From Methanoculleus sp. UBA208 (GTDB lineage Archaea; Halobacteriota; Methanomicrobia; Methanomicrobiales; Methanoculleaceae), in contig NZ_DAFZ01000037.1 of NCBI RefSeq assembly GCF_002498065.1, forward strand, positions 1 to 23,632: 23,632 bases of DNA, read 5' to 3'. A program made the position numbers and the translations under genes. Position 1 is the stretch's first letter. Every line of letters begins with the position of its first letter. Below are positions 7,501-17,411 of the stretch, in pieces. The notes below the pieces were generated by a model. The model did not search any database. It was not told the origin of the DNA and worked only from the letters and a program-made list of their open reading frames with translations.

Positions 7501-7986
7501 ATGGCAGAGACAAAAGTCGTGCTCCACACGACCATGGGGGACATCACGATCCGCCTCTACGACGACATGCCGGTTACCGCGGGGAACTTTGAGAAACTCG
7601 CAAAGTCCGGGTTCTACGACGGCACGATCTTTCATAGGGTCATCGCGAACTTCATGATCCAGGGCGGTGATCCCACCGGCACCGGGACGGGCGGACCGGG
7701 CTACACCATCACCGACGAGTTCGTGAAGGGCCACTCGAACAAGCGGGGAACGATCGCCATGGCGAACACCGGCCGCCCGAACACCGGCGGCAGCCAGTTC
7801 TTCATCAACCTGGTGGACAACACCTACCTCGACTGGGACGACCCCCGGACACCGAGCGCCCACCCGGTCTTTGGCGAAGTGGTGGAAGGGATGGACGTCG
7901 TCGATAAGATCGGGAAGGTGAAGACGAACTCCGCCGATAAACCGACGGTCCCCGTCCGGATCGAGAAGGCCGAAGTTCTGGAGTAA
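7501..7986 (+). CDS. Cyclophilin-type peptidyl-prolyl cis-trans isomerase
   Basis: A 161-residue cytoplasmic cyclophilin that speeds cis-trans isomerisation of proline peptide bonds. The active-site signature is intact: FHRVIANFMIQGGDPTGTGT contains the catalytic Arg and the Gln, and GGSQFFINL follows later. Its length fits the small prokaryotic single-domain form, and there is no signal peptide. Two in-frame ATGs exist (7495 and 7501); 7501 is preferred because GGAG lies about 9 bases upstream of it but only 3 from the first. The RNase III-like gene begins 10 bases after the stop and may be co-transcribed, although a CCCCTTTTT tract in the gap could reduce read-through. Confidence 0.96.
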   Translation: MAETKVVLHTTMGDITIRLYDDMPVTAGNFEKLAKSGFYDGTIFHRVIANFMIQGGDPTGTGTGGPGYTITDEFVKGHSNKRGTIAMANTGRPNTGGSQFFINLVDNTYLDWDDPRTPSAHPVFGEVVEGMDVVDKIGKVKTNSADKPTVPVRIEKAEVLE

Positions 7987-7996
7987 CCCCTTTTTC

Positions 7997-8461
7997 ATGA
8001 ACAGCGGTGACACCGGCGGAGTACGCCGGCTCGAGGAGCGGATCGGCTACACCTTCAGGGACCGAGCACTTCCTACGCGGGCGCTCACCCGTCTCGCCTA
8101 CGCCCTAGAGGCGGGCCTTCCTCCCGGCGCCCACATGGACGCTCTCGCCACACTCGGCGATGCGGTCATCAACGTGGTCGTCGTGGAAGCGGTGGTCGCG
8201 GGCGGGGCGCACGACAAGGGCGCGATCACCAACCGGAAGATGAACCTGGTGAACATGACCCGGCTCCGCGGCCTCGCGGAAGACCTCGCTCTCGCCGACT
8301 ACGTCCGCTGGGGGAAGGGCGAGGCCGCTCAGGCGGTCTGGACCTCCGGCCGGGTCCTTGCAGAGTGCCTGGAAGCGCTCGTCGGCGCCGTCTACCTGGA
8401 CGGCGGGATGGACGCGGCCGCCGGAGTGCTCCGGCGGCTCGGGCTCACGGAGAGGGCGTAA
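7997..8461 (+). CDS. RNase III-like single-domain protein
   Basis: A 154-residue protein with one RNase III endonuclease-like domain and no dsRNA-binding domain. The family signature appears as DALATLGDAVI (about 48-58), where bacterial RNase III has ERLEFLGDAVL. The second half-site reads LAECLEALVGAVYLDGG (121-137), where the usual pattern is AD..EA..GA..LD. The acidic positions are thus Asp48, Asp55, Glu123 and Glu126, with two Glu/Asp swaps relative to the standard set. A normal RNase III is 220 or more residues, so this resembles Mini-III-like forms. It may process structured RNA, or it may have lost cleavage activity. Its last 17 bases overlap the convergent MFS gene. Confidence 0.78.
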   Translation: MNSGDTGGVRRLEERIGYTFRDRALPTRALTRLAYALEAGLPPGAHMDALATLGDAVINVVVVEAVVAGGAHDKGAITNRKMNLVNMTRLRGLAEDLALADYVRWGKGEAAQAVWTSGRVLAECLEALVGAVYLDGGMDAAAGVLRRLGLTERA

Positions 8462-9746
8462 CCCCTTCTTCTTCTCTCTCCTCCCCCGTCGCCGCGGCGC
8501 CGGCCGGCGGCCGCATCAGGAGCCAGGCGACGGCGAACCCCACAGCGGCGAGGGCCGCGACCCACGGGAAGACCCCGAGGTAGGTCCCGGTCGCCGTCCG
8601 GATGAATCCCGCGAGCTGCGGCCCGACGATGGCGCCTGCACCGTAGGCGAGGAAGACGACCCCGTAGCACCGCGGGTAGTCGCACGTCCCGAAGTAGGAG
8701 GCCGTCGCCGTCGGTGCGATGGCGAGCCAGCCCCCGAGGCAGCCCCAGAGGACGGCGAACGAGACGATGTAGGCGGGCACGCCGGGCGCGAGCCACATCA
8801 GGACGGATGCCGCCGCGATCAGGGCAAACGTCAGCATCGCCGTCTTCTGCGCCGACATCCGGTCCGCAAGCCCCCCGAACGCCGGCCTTCCTGCACCGTT
8901 GAAGACGGCGAAGAACCCGACGAGGAGCGTCGCGAGCCCCGCATCGACCCCGGCGAGTTCGGTCCCGACCGGTTTTGCGATCGAGATCGCCATGAGCCCC
9001 GCGAGGCACCCGACGAAGTAGCAGGCGAAGAGACCGTAGAACGTCCCCGTCCGGAGCATTGCGCTGCGGTCGCACTCGCAGACCGGCGCTGTTCCGACCC
9101 CGGGTGCGGGAGGCGCCCATCCCGCCGGCCGCCACCCCTCCGGCGGGAACCGGAGCGGCAGGGCCGAGAGGACCAGCACGGCGATCAGCGCGGCCCCGAA
9201 GATGCGGAACGTCGCCATCACCCCGTATGCGGCGATCAGGGCTCCCGCGGCGTTCGCGGTGACGAAGGCCGAGAACCCGAACCCGAGAAGGGTGAGCCCG
9301 ACGGCAAGCCCCCGCCGGTCCGGGAACCACCGGGCGGCCACGGCGACCGGCGCCCCGTAGGCGATCCCGACCCCGAGCCCCCCGACAACCCCGTAGACGA
9401 CGTAAAGGGCTTCGACCGACGTCGCCGTCGAGGCGAGGAGCCACCCGAGGCCGGTGAGGAATCCGCCGACGATCGTCACCTTCCGGGGGCCGTAGCGCTC
9501 GATGTACTTCCTGGCGAGCGGCATCGCTATCGCGAAGAAGGCGAGGAATACCGAGAACGGGAGGAGCACCTCTCCTGCCGTCACCTCCCGGCCGAGCGCC
9601 GCGGCGAAGTGCGCCGCAAGCGGCGCGACGAAGACGCTCCAGGAGTAGATGCTCCCGAGGCAGAGGTTGATGACGAGGCCGAGGGCGACAAGCCCCCACC
9701 GCCCCTTCTCCGCGGGCAGACCGAAGATCGCCGGTGCGTCGGGCAT
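8445..9746 (-). CDS. MFS transporter, OFA (oxalate/formate antiporter) family
   Basis: A 433-residue major facilitator protein with about 12 predicted membrane segments. The N-terminal helix carries GSIYSWSVFVAPLA, typical of the OFA family. The first half contains RYGPRKVTIVGG and the second half GGLADRMSAQKTAML. A central cytoplasmic loop has CECDRS. It starts 6 bases after the acs stop, and the GGAGGAG ribosome-binding site is formed by the final acs codons, so translation is coupled to acs. With that partner the likely substrate is acetate or another small carboxylate; OFA members also carry formate and oxalate, so the substrate is inference. Confidence 0.88.
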   Translation of the reverse strand: MPDAPAIFGLPAEKGRWGLVALGLVINLCLGSIYSWSVFVAPLAAHFAAALGREVTAGEVLLPFSVFLAFFAIAMPLARKYIERYGPRKVTIVGGFLTGLGWLLASTATSVEALYVVYGVVGGLGVGIAYGAPVAVAARWFPDRRGLAVGLTLLGFGFSAFVTANAAGALIAAYGVMATFRIFGAALIAVLVLSALPLRFPPEGWRPAGWAPPAPGVGTAPVCECDRSAMLRTGTFYGLFACYFVGCLAGLMAISIAKPVGTELAGVDAGLATLLVGFFAVFNGAGRPAFGGLADRMSAQKTAMLTFALIAAASVLMWLAPGVPAYIVSFAVLWGCLGGWLAIAPTATASYFGTCDYPRCYGVVFLAYGAGAIVGPQLAGFIRTATGTYLGVFPWVAALAAVGFAVAWLLMRPPAGAAATGEEREEEGVTPSP

Positions 9747-9752
9747 GGGGGG

Positions 9753-11642
9753 TTACTCCTCCAGGGTGGAGATGTCCCCCGGGTCCATGCCGAGCTCCCG
9801 GGCTTTTAAGACCCGGCGCATGATCTTGCCGCTCCGGGTTTTGGGGAGCCTGTCCATGAACTCGATCTCGGCCGGCACCGCGACGGGGCCGAGGCTCTTT
9901 TTGACGTGGCGGGCAAGTTCGTCGGAGAGGCCGTCACCTGAGTCCGCACCCATGCGGAGGGTGACGAAGGCCTTGATGACGTTGCCCTTCAGGGGGTCGG
10001 GTTTCCCGATGACGGCGGCCTCAGCCACCGCATCGTGGGAGACGAGCGTGCTCTCGACCTCCGCGGTCCCGATGTTGTGCCCGGAGACGACGATCAGGTC
10101 GTCGGCCCGCCCGATGACCATGATGTAGCCGTCCTCGTCCTTCACCGCGAGATCGCCTGCCGTATAGCATCCCGGGATGGTGTTCCAGTAGACGCAGTAG
10201 CGTTCGTCGTTGCCGTGGACCGTCCGGAGCATCGCGGGCCAGGGTTCCCTGATGACCAGGAACCCGCCGGTGCCGGGCGGGACCGGGTTGCCGGTCCTGT
10301 CGACCACGTCCACGACGGCGCCAGGGACGGGCTTTCCGGCAAACCCCGGTTTCATCGCCTCCCCGATCATCGTGGTCACCATGTGTATTCCGGTCTCGGT
10401 CTGCCACCAGGTGTCCACGATCGGGCATCGCGCGCCGCCGATGGTGTGGTAGTACCACTCGAACGCCTCGGGGTTGAGCGGCTCGCCGACCGAGCCGAGC
10501 ACCCGGAGCGTCGAGAGGTCGTACTTCGCCGGCCACTCGTCGCCGTAGCGCATGAACATCCGGATGGCGGTCGGTGCGGTGTAGAAGATCGTCACCCCGA
10601 GGTCCTGGACCAGCCGCCAGTATGCGCCGGGGTCCGGGTAGTCCGGCGTCCCTTCGGCGAGGACGACGGTCGTGCCGACCGCGAGCGGGCCGTAGACGAT
10701 GTAACTGTGGCCGGTGATCCAGCCGGTGTCGGCGGTGCACCAGTAAACGTCGTTCTCCTTGACGTCGAAGACGTGGCGGGTGGTGTAGTAGGTTCCGACC
10801 GCATACCCGCCGCAGGTGTGCACGATGCCTTTCGGTGCGCCGGTCGAGCCGCTCGTATACAGGATGAAGAGCGGGTCCTCGGCGTCCATCGCCTCCGCCG
10901 GGCAGTCCGGCGCGGCGTGGGCCGCCAGATCGGCGTAGTCGACCTCCCGGGCGGGGTCGAGGTCGACGCCCGGCGTCTCGCGCCGGAGGACGACGACCTT
11001 CTCGACGCACGGCGCCCGGGTGAGCGCCTCGCCCGCGATCGCCCGGAGCGGGACGGTCTTTCCCCGCCGGTAGCCGACGTCTGCGGTGACGAGGACCTTT
11101 GCCTTCGCGTCGTTGATCCGCATCGCGAGTGCATCGGGCCCGAACCCGCCGAAGACCACCGAGTGGACGGCCCCGATTCGGGCACAGGCGAGCATCGCGA
11201 CGACCTGCTCGGGGACGAGCGGCATGTAGATGCAGACCCGGTCGCCCTTCCCGACACCGAGGCTTGAGAGGCCGTTCGCAAACCGCATCACCTCGCGGTA
11301 GAGGCCGTCGTAGGTAAAGACCCGCTCCTCTCCCTGCTCGCCGCGCCAGACGATTGCCGGCTTATCCTTCCGGTCGCTGGTGACGTGGCGGTCCAGGCAG
11401 TTGTAGGTGATGTTCAGTTTTCCGTTGACGAACCACTTCGCGTAGGGGTAGTTCCACTCCCTGACCCGGTCCCAGGGCTCGAACCAGACCAGTTCACGGG
11501 CGATCCGGTCCCAGAAGGTCTCCGGATCGCGCGCGAAGTCCTGGTAGGCCCGTGTATAATCCGGTGTCCAGGCGGTCGCCTTGCACCGGGGGTCGGGGAG
11601 GTAGCGTTTCTCTTCCAGTTTCACGGCAAACGTCTCTGCCAT
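9753..11642 (-). CDS. acs: Acetyl-CoA synthetase, AMP-forming
   Basis: A 629-residue enzyme that converts acetate, CoA and ATP to acetyl-CoA, AMP and pyrophosphate. The adenylate-forming signature is YTSGSTGAPKG (262-272), WWQTETG binds the substrate region, and the C-terminal catalytic motif is PKTRSGKIMRRVL with Lys606, the residue that is acetylated for control in bacterial Acs. Length and motifs match full-length Acs. The ATG at 11642 has only a weak GGGA upstream. It heads an operon with the OFA-type transporter. Many hydrogenotrophic methanogens use acetate as a carbon source, which fits an uptake-and-activation pair. Three ACATGAT-type palindromes upstream suggest tight transcriptional control. 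Confidence 0.97.
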   Translation of the reverse strand: MAETFAVKLEEKRYLPDPRCKATAWTPDYTRAYQDFARDPETFWDRIARELVWFEPWDRVREWNYPYAKWFVNGKLNITYNCLDRHVTSDRKDKPAIVWRGEQGEERVFTYDGLYREVMRFANGLSSLGVGKGDRVCIYMPLVPEQVVAMLACARIGAVHSVVFGGFGPDALAMRINDAKAKVLVTADVGYRRGKTVPLRAIAGEALTRAPCVEKVVVLRRETPGVDLDPAREVDYADLAAHAAPDCPAEAMDAEDPLFILYTSGSTGAPKGIVHTCGGYAVGTYYTTRHVFDVKENDVYWCTADTGWITGHSYIVYGPLAVGTTVVLAEGTPDYPDPGAYWRLVQDLGVTIFYTAPTAIRMFMRYGDEWPAKYDLSTLRVLGSVGEPLNPEAFEWYYHTIGGARCPIVDTWWQTETGIHMVTTMIGEAMKPGFAGKPVPGAVVDVVDRTGNPVPPGTGGFLVIREPWPAMLRTVHGNDERYCVYWNTIPGCYTAGDLAVKDEDGYIMVIGRADDLIVVSGHNIGTAEVESTLVSHDAVAEAAVIGKPDPLKGNVIKAFVTLRMGADSGDGLSDELARHVKKSLGPVAVPAEIEFMDRLPKTRSGKIMRRVLKARELGMDPGDISTLEE

Positions 11643-11656
11643 CTTCCCACACTCTT

Positions 11657-11672
11657 ACATGATTAATCATGC
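11657..11672. promoter_or_regulatory. ACATGAT palindrome, site 1 (next to the acs start codon)
   Basis: ACATGAT-TA-ATCATGC; the central 14 bases CATGATTAATCATG are a perfect palindrome. It lies 15-30 bases upstream of the acs ATG, so a bound protein could block transcription elongation, or act with the two distant sites through a DNA loop. Confidence 0.65.
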
Positions 11673-11833
11673 CGGATTGCTCCGGCCGTTACCCGTCCGG
11701 GTTCCGACACCGTGCAAAATCGGCTGATCTCCGGGTCCGTTGTCTTTCCGACCGGTCGGCCCGTGGTCGCGCTACCGTCCATATCGGGAGCGTACCTCCC
11801 GGGTGTCTCCACCCGTACGACCGCCCCCGGATC

Positions 11834-11853
11834 ATACATGATCTATCATGTAT
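11834..11853. promoter_or_regulatory. ACATGAT palindrome, site 2
   Basis: Two perfect 9-base arms (ATACATGAT and ATCATGTAT) flank CT. This is the best match to the motif. Its centre is 24 bases from that of site 3, which places the two sites on nearly the same face of the helix. It lies just downstream of the predicted acs transcription start. Confidence 0.68.
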
Positions 11854-11859
11854 AATTTA

Positions 11860-11875
11860 ACATGATCAATAATGT
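11860..11875. promoter_or_regulatory. ACATGAT palindrome, site 3
   Basis: ACATGAT-CA-ATAATGT, one mismatch from the site 2 symmetry. It overlaps the position expected for acs transcription initiation when read from the TATA-like sequence at 11879-11890, which is a common place for an archaeal repressor site. Confidence 0.6.
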
Positions 11876-11878
11876 ATA

Positions 11879-11890
11879 TTATATTTATAA
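11879..11890 (-). promoter_or_regulatory. Candidate TATA box for the acs operon
   Basis: The minus strand reads TTATAAATATAA here, within an AT-rich island. Transcription would begin near 11855, giving an acs leader of about 215 bases. The alternating T and A runs leave the exact box uncertain. Confidence 0.5.
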
Positions 11891-12040
11891 ATGTTTTGTT
11901 TTGCTGGAACAGGGGTGGAATTCGTGTAAATTCGGAGAATGCAAGAGAGCGCGGATTTTTTGAGATTTTCCCGCAACCGGGAGGGTCGGTGAGGGAGGAA
12001 CGGAGTTGCCCGGACTGAATTGCAGCACCCGGAAAACCGC
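11891..12040. other. Intergenic DNA between the corA stop and the acs promoter
   Basis: About 150 bases follow the corA stop on the minus strand. I see no gene, no clear terminator hairpin and no repeat. The leader side (11673-11833), between site 1 and site 2, is GC-rich and also has no credible gene. Confidence 0.5.
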
Positions 12041-12982
12041 CTACAGCCACCCTTTCCGGTTGATGGCCACCGCGAGGAGAGAGGAGACGATCAGGGAGAG
12101 GACGAGGATGATGAGGAACCCGTTCGGGTTATCCTGGAGGGGGACCGGGACGTTCATCCCGAGGAAACTCGCAATCATCGTGGGGATCGCGAGGATGATG
12201 GTTATCGAAGTGAGGAGTTTCAAGATGTTGTTGAAGTTGTTCGATATGATCGAGGCGAAGGCGTCCATGGTCTCCGTGAGGATAGTCGAGTAGGTGTTCG
12301 CCATCTCGATCGCCTGCTTGTTCTCGATGATGACGTCCTCGAGGAGGTCGGTGTCGTCTTCATACATCCTGAGCGGCTGGAACGTCAGGGTCTTGTCGAG
12401 GACGATCTGGTTGCTCCGAAGCGACGTCGAGAAATAGATCAGGCTTTTTTTGAGGTTCATCAGCTGGATCAGTTCCCGGTTCCGCATCGACTGGTTCAGT
12501 TCGGCCCCGATCCGATCGGATATCCGCTCGATCTGTCGCAGGTAGTGGAGGAAGTAGGATGCGTTCAAAAAAAGGATCTGCAGCACGAACCGGGTCTTCT
12601 TGAAGGTGTAGAACAACTTCACCCGGCCGTTCGTGAAGTTCTGGACGATCGGGTTGTCGCGAAGGCAGACGGTGACGATGGTATCGGGGGTAACGATGAT
12701 CCCGAGCGGCATCGTCGTGTAAAGGATCGTCTGTTCGGGGTAGGGTATCGGGATATCGATGACGATGAGGGTGACGCCGTCCTCGGTCTCGGTTCGCGGA
12801 CGCTCTTCCTCGTCGAGCGCCGCCTGGAGGTAGTCCCCCGGAACCGAGAGCCTCTCCGAGACCTCCTCGATCTCGCCTGCGGTGGGGTTGATCATGGAGA
12901 CCCAGGAGCCGGGTTCGAACCGCCCGGTCTCCTCCGTCCGTGGCGCCGGGGCCGCTTCAACCGTGCGATAGATGCGGAACAT
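12041..12982 (-). CDS. corA: CorA family divalent-cation (Mg2+) transporter
   Basis: A 313-residue membrane channel, probably for Mg2+ and possibly Co2+ or Ni2+. The large N-terminal cytoplasmic domain is followed by a long helical region and two C-terminal membrane segments (about 255-274 and 288-308). The signature GMN followed by VP sits at the end of the first segment (about 275-277). The ATG at 12982 has GGGTGA at good spacing; a GTG at 12991 in the same frame would add three residues. It lies downstream of the pyrophosphatase gene on the same strand, with a possible terminator between them. Mg2+ is required by the pyrophosphatase and by PolD, but a functional link is only a suggestion. 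Confidence 0.93.
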   Translation of the reverse strand: MFRIYRTVEAAPAPRTEETGRFEPGSWVSMINPTAGEIEEVSERLSVPGDYLQAALDEEERPRTETEDGVTLIVIDIPIPYPEQTILYTTMPLGIIVTPDTIVTVCLRDNPIVQNFTNGRVKLFYTFKKTRFVLQILFLNASYFLHYLRQIERISDRIGAELNQSMRNRELIQLMNLKKSLIYFSTSLRSNQIVLDKTLTFQPLRMYEDDTDLLEDVIIENKQAIEMANTYSTILTETMDAFASIISNNFNNILKLLTSITIILAIPTMIASFLGMNVPVPLQDNPNGFLIILVLSLIVSSLLAVAINRKGWL

Positions 12983-13065
12983 CTCTGTCACCCGTTTCCG
13001 GGAGTCCTCACTCTATCTGGTTGTCGGCAGGCGGGATGAAGGTATGGACTCCCCGGGCACCGGGC

Positions 13066-13079
13066 CAAAAATAGAAAAG
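13066..13079 (-). terminator. Candidate U-tract terminator after the pyrophosphatase gene
   Basis: Directly after the stop codon the minus strand reads CTTTTCTATTTTT, an isolated T-rich run in GC-rich DNA. Archaeal RNA polymerase can terminate at such tracts without a hairpin. The remaining gap to corA (12983-13065) has no other gene. Confidence 0.45.
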
Positions 13080-13080
13080 A

Positions 13081-15105
<2,025 letters not shown>

Positions 15106-15151
15106 CTCTTTGCATTCCTCCGATTGAGTACCATATACAGAGGGATTCAAC

Positions 15152-15163
15152 ATTTTTAAATAT
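15152..15163 (-). promoter_or_regulatory. TATA box of the pyrophosphatase gene
   Basis: The minus strand reads ATATTTAAAAAT. Transcription would begin near 15127, just before the GGAGGAA ribosome-binding site at 15115-15121. This spacing supports the start codon at 15105. Confidence 0.6.
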
Positions 15164-15194
15164 GCGGAAAAGATCCGGGGGATCTGATGGAAAT

Positions 15195-16598
15195 TTAACT
15201 AAAATCCAGCACTTCCGGCTGGAGTGTCTGGAGGTCGACAACGAACGCCCGCGCAGGAGTGGGGTGAATGTTCATCTGTTTCTGAAACGCCGTCTGAGCC
15301 TGCCAGGTGCCGGTGTTCACCCCGAGAACGCCCCGGTAGCGGGTGACGCCGCAGATGTGGACATGCCCCGTGAGGAGGATCTCGGGGAGCGGGTCGATGA
15401 CGAGCCGGTCGTTCTTCATTGCGGCTATCGGCGTCCGCATGCCGTAGGGAGAGGCAAGCAGCCGGCGTTTGAGCATCTCGTCCATGATCTCGCCGGGCCG
15501 CTCGTAACTCGCTCCCGGGATGAGCCCGATCATGTCGTCGATCGACCGGCCGTGGTACATCAGGACCCGGACGCCCTGGAGGTTTAAGAGGCAGGGGTTC
15601 TCGACGAGGGTGCAGTTTGCCGGGAACTTCCCGGTGAACTCCGGTGGGATCGCGGGCTGCGGCTCGGCCATCCTGACGACGTCGTGGTTCCCCGGTGCGG
15701 CGACGATCCGGATCCGGGAGGGCAGATCGCGGAGCATCTCCGCAAAGACGTCGTACTGCTCGTAGATGTTCTTGATCGTCAGTTCGTTCTCCTGGCCGGG
15801 GTAGATCCCGATCCCGTCGACGAGGTCGCCCGCGATCAGGAGGTAGCCGGCATCCGAGTCCTGGAGCCAGTCGGCGAACCGGTTCCACTCCTCTTCGAGG
15901 AAGGTGTCGCTCCCGACGTGCACGTCGGAGATCAGGACCGCTTTGCCCGGCCGGTCGCTCTTGAACGGGGCGTTGTTGATGGGGACGTCCGGGCGGAAGA
16001 GGTGTTCGGCGAAGAAGAGGCCGCCGTCGCTTGAGAGTTTTCCCTTGACCGCGAGCACCTCGTCGGGGAGGATCCGCTCCGCCTCCGCGAACGAGTCGTC
16101 CTTCCCTTTGTTGAAGAGCACCCGGATCGCCCCGGTGGGATCCTCCACCTCGACGAGCCGGTGCCCCTTTGCGGTTGTCCGGACGTCGGCCACCATCCCG
16201 ATGATGCTGCACTCTTCGTCGCGGTAGCGGTGGGGCGACTTCACCAGCGCCTCGATCGGCATCGTGGTCATCCGGCTCCGGATCATCGAAGAGAGGCAGT
16301 TGTAGCGGTTCCGGAAGTAGTGGACGGCGTCCTCGTGGCCGCTGACGCTCCCCGTGGTCCCGGCGCTCCCCATGATCACCTCGAGTTCCGGGTCGACCAG
16401 GAACCGCGTCCCGTCCCGGACTTTCTTGAGGCCCGGGATATGTTCGGGTAAGATGACCGGGATGCCGGCGGGGACCCCCGCCGCGGTCCGGTCGATGAGC
16501 GTCGGGTCGTTCTGCTCGCGGATGTAACTCACCACGTCGGGATGGACCTGACGTTTCAGCTCAAGGAACCGGCGTACGATCTCGGCGTTGGCGAGCAT
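15195..16598 (-). CDS. polB: DNA polymerase II (PolD) small subunit DP1
   Basis: The exonuclease subunit of the archaeal family D replicative polymerase, which works with the DP2 catalytic subunit (not in this window). An OB-fold region (about 129-164, CSIIGMVADVR) is followed by a calcineurin-like phosphoesterase domain. All metal-binding motifs are present: ISDVHVGS (about 223-230), AGDLVDG (256-262), GNHD (303-306), YHGRSID and GHVHICG (411-417). This suggests active 3'-5' proofreading. From the ATG at 16598 it is 467 residues, at the short end for the family, since some DP1 proteins have a longer N-terminal domain. A TTG at 16607 with GGGAGGAG in front of it is an equally good start and adds three residues. 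Confidence 0.95.
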   Translation of the reverse strand: MLANAEIVRRFLELKRQVHPDVVSYIREQNDPTLIDRTAAGVPAGIPVILPEHIPGLKKVRDGTRFLVDPELEVIMGSAGTTGSVSGHEDAVHYFRNRYNCLSSMIRSRMTTMPIEALVKSPHRYRDEECSIIGMVADVRTTAKGHRLVEVEDPTGAIRVLFNKGKDDSFAEAERILPDEVLAVKGKLSSDGGLFFAEHLFRPDVPINNAPFKSDRPGKAVLISDVHVGSDTFLEEEWNRFADWLQDSDAGYLLIAGDLVDGIGIYPGQENELTIKNIYEQYDVFAEMLRDLPSRIRIVAAPGNHDVVRMAEPQPAIPPEFTGKFPANCTLVENPCLLNLQGVRVLMYHGRSIDDMIGLIPGASYERPGEIMDEMLKRRLLASPYGMRTPIAAMKNDRLVIDPLPEILLTGHVHICGVTRYRGVLGVNTGTWQAQTAFQKQMNIHPTPARAFVVDLQTLQPEVLDFS

Positions 16599-16678
16599 GG
16601 ACTCCAAGATATTCTCCTCCCGGCAATATGGGTTTATCTTTTTCGCGTTCCACATCACGTCCGGGTGTCGCGGAGAAC

Positions 16679-16690
16679 CTATGTATATGA
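16679..16690 (+). promoter_or_regulatory. Candidate TATA box for signal peptidase
   Basis: CTATGTATATGA lies about 25-35 bases before the ATG at 16715. No ribosome-binding site is visible before that ATG, so the transcript may be leaderless or nearly so. The 116-base gap with the divergent PolD subunit gene also contains TTTATCTTTTTC (16633-16644), a possible promoter for that gene on the other strand. Confidence 0.4.
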
Positions 16691-16714
16691 AGGATAGCAA
16701 TCTCTTTAGAACAG

Positions 16715-17383
16715 ATGTCGGATACCACCTGGCTGCAGCGTGCAGTATCGGCCATGCGAGCGTTCCGGGAGAGCGACCGCCCGATCGTCTCGCTCGCCCG
16801 TGACCTCCTCTGGGTCGCCGCGGTCGTGGGGGGTATCGCCCTTGTTCTCTACCTCTTCGCGGGCACCTGGCCGGCGGTGGTCACGATCGAGTCGGAGAGC
16901 ATGGTCCCGAACATGAACGTCGGCGACCTGGTGCTCGTCGTCGACGAGGACCGGTTCGGTGGGTTGACGACCTGGGCCGAAGGGCAGCGGACGGGTCAAT
17001 CGTCGTTCGGGAACTACGGCGACGTGATCGTCTACCGCCCGAACGGCGCCGACTCCGTCCACCCGATCATCCATCGGGCGATAACCTACGTCGATACCGC
17101 CGCCGTAGTTGAGTCGGGACTCGGGGCTTACTACGATGACCCGCACGGCGGCTACATCACCAGGGGGGATAACAACCCCTACACCGACCAGCCGAACCTC
17201 CGGATCTCCGGCATCGGGGTGATCGAGCCGGTGAAGAAGGAGTGGATCGTCGGCAAAGCCCTCGTCGCGGTGCCGCTCATCGGCTACCTGCCCCTGCACC
17301 TTGCCGAGTTCGCCGTCGTCGTCATCTTCCTCATCCTCATCCACGACTTCGTCCTTGCACGGCGCAAAGAGAAAGAGGAATAA
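16715..17383 (+). CDS. Signal peptidase I, archaeal (S26B) type
   Basis: A 222-residue membrane protease that removes signal peptides from exported proteins. It has an N-terminal membrane segment (about 31-50), then the catalytic Ser62 in SESMVPNM, His120 in PIIHRAI in place of the bacterial Lys, and Asp152 in RGDNNPY. The Ser-His pair is the archaeal/eukaryotic ER type. A second membrane segment (about 198-217) is followed by the charged tail ARRKEKEE. The cofH-like gene starts 28 bases after its stop, with no visible ribosome-binding site. Confidence 0.95.
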   Translation: MSDTTWLQRAVSAMRAFRESDRPIVSLARDLLWVAAVVGGIALVLYLFAGTWPAVVTIESESMVPNMNVGDLVLVVDEDRFGGLTTWAEGQRTGQSSFGNYGDVIVYRPNGADSVHPIIHRAITYVDTAAVVESGLGAYYDDPHGGYITRGDNNPYTDQPNLRISGIGVIEPVKKEWIVGKALVAVPLIGYLPLHLAEFAVVVIFLILIHDFVLARRKEKEE

Positions 17384-17411
17384 GTCCAGAATTACAAAAG
17401 AGTTGTCTAAG

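Noticed and set aside
8358..9809. A 483-codon plus-strand frame opposite the MFS gene
   Set aside because: Composition is Pro/Arg/Glu-rich and repetitive, as expected from the antisense of a GC-rich membrane protein gene.
10035..11267. A 410-codon plus-strand frame opposite acs
   Set aside because: Acs is complete and clearly coding on the other strand; this frame has no recognisable motif.
11669..11860. A 63-codon plus-strand frame in the acs leader
   Set aside because: It has no ribosome-binding site, no recognisable family and its ends are made of the regulatory palindromes.
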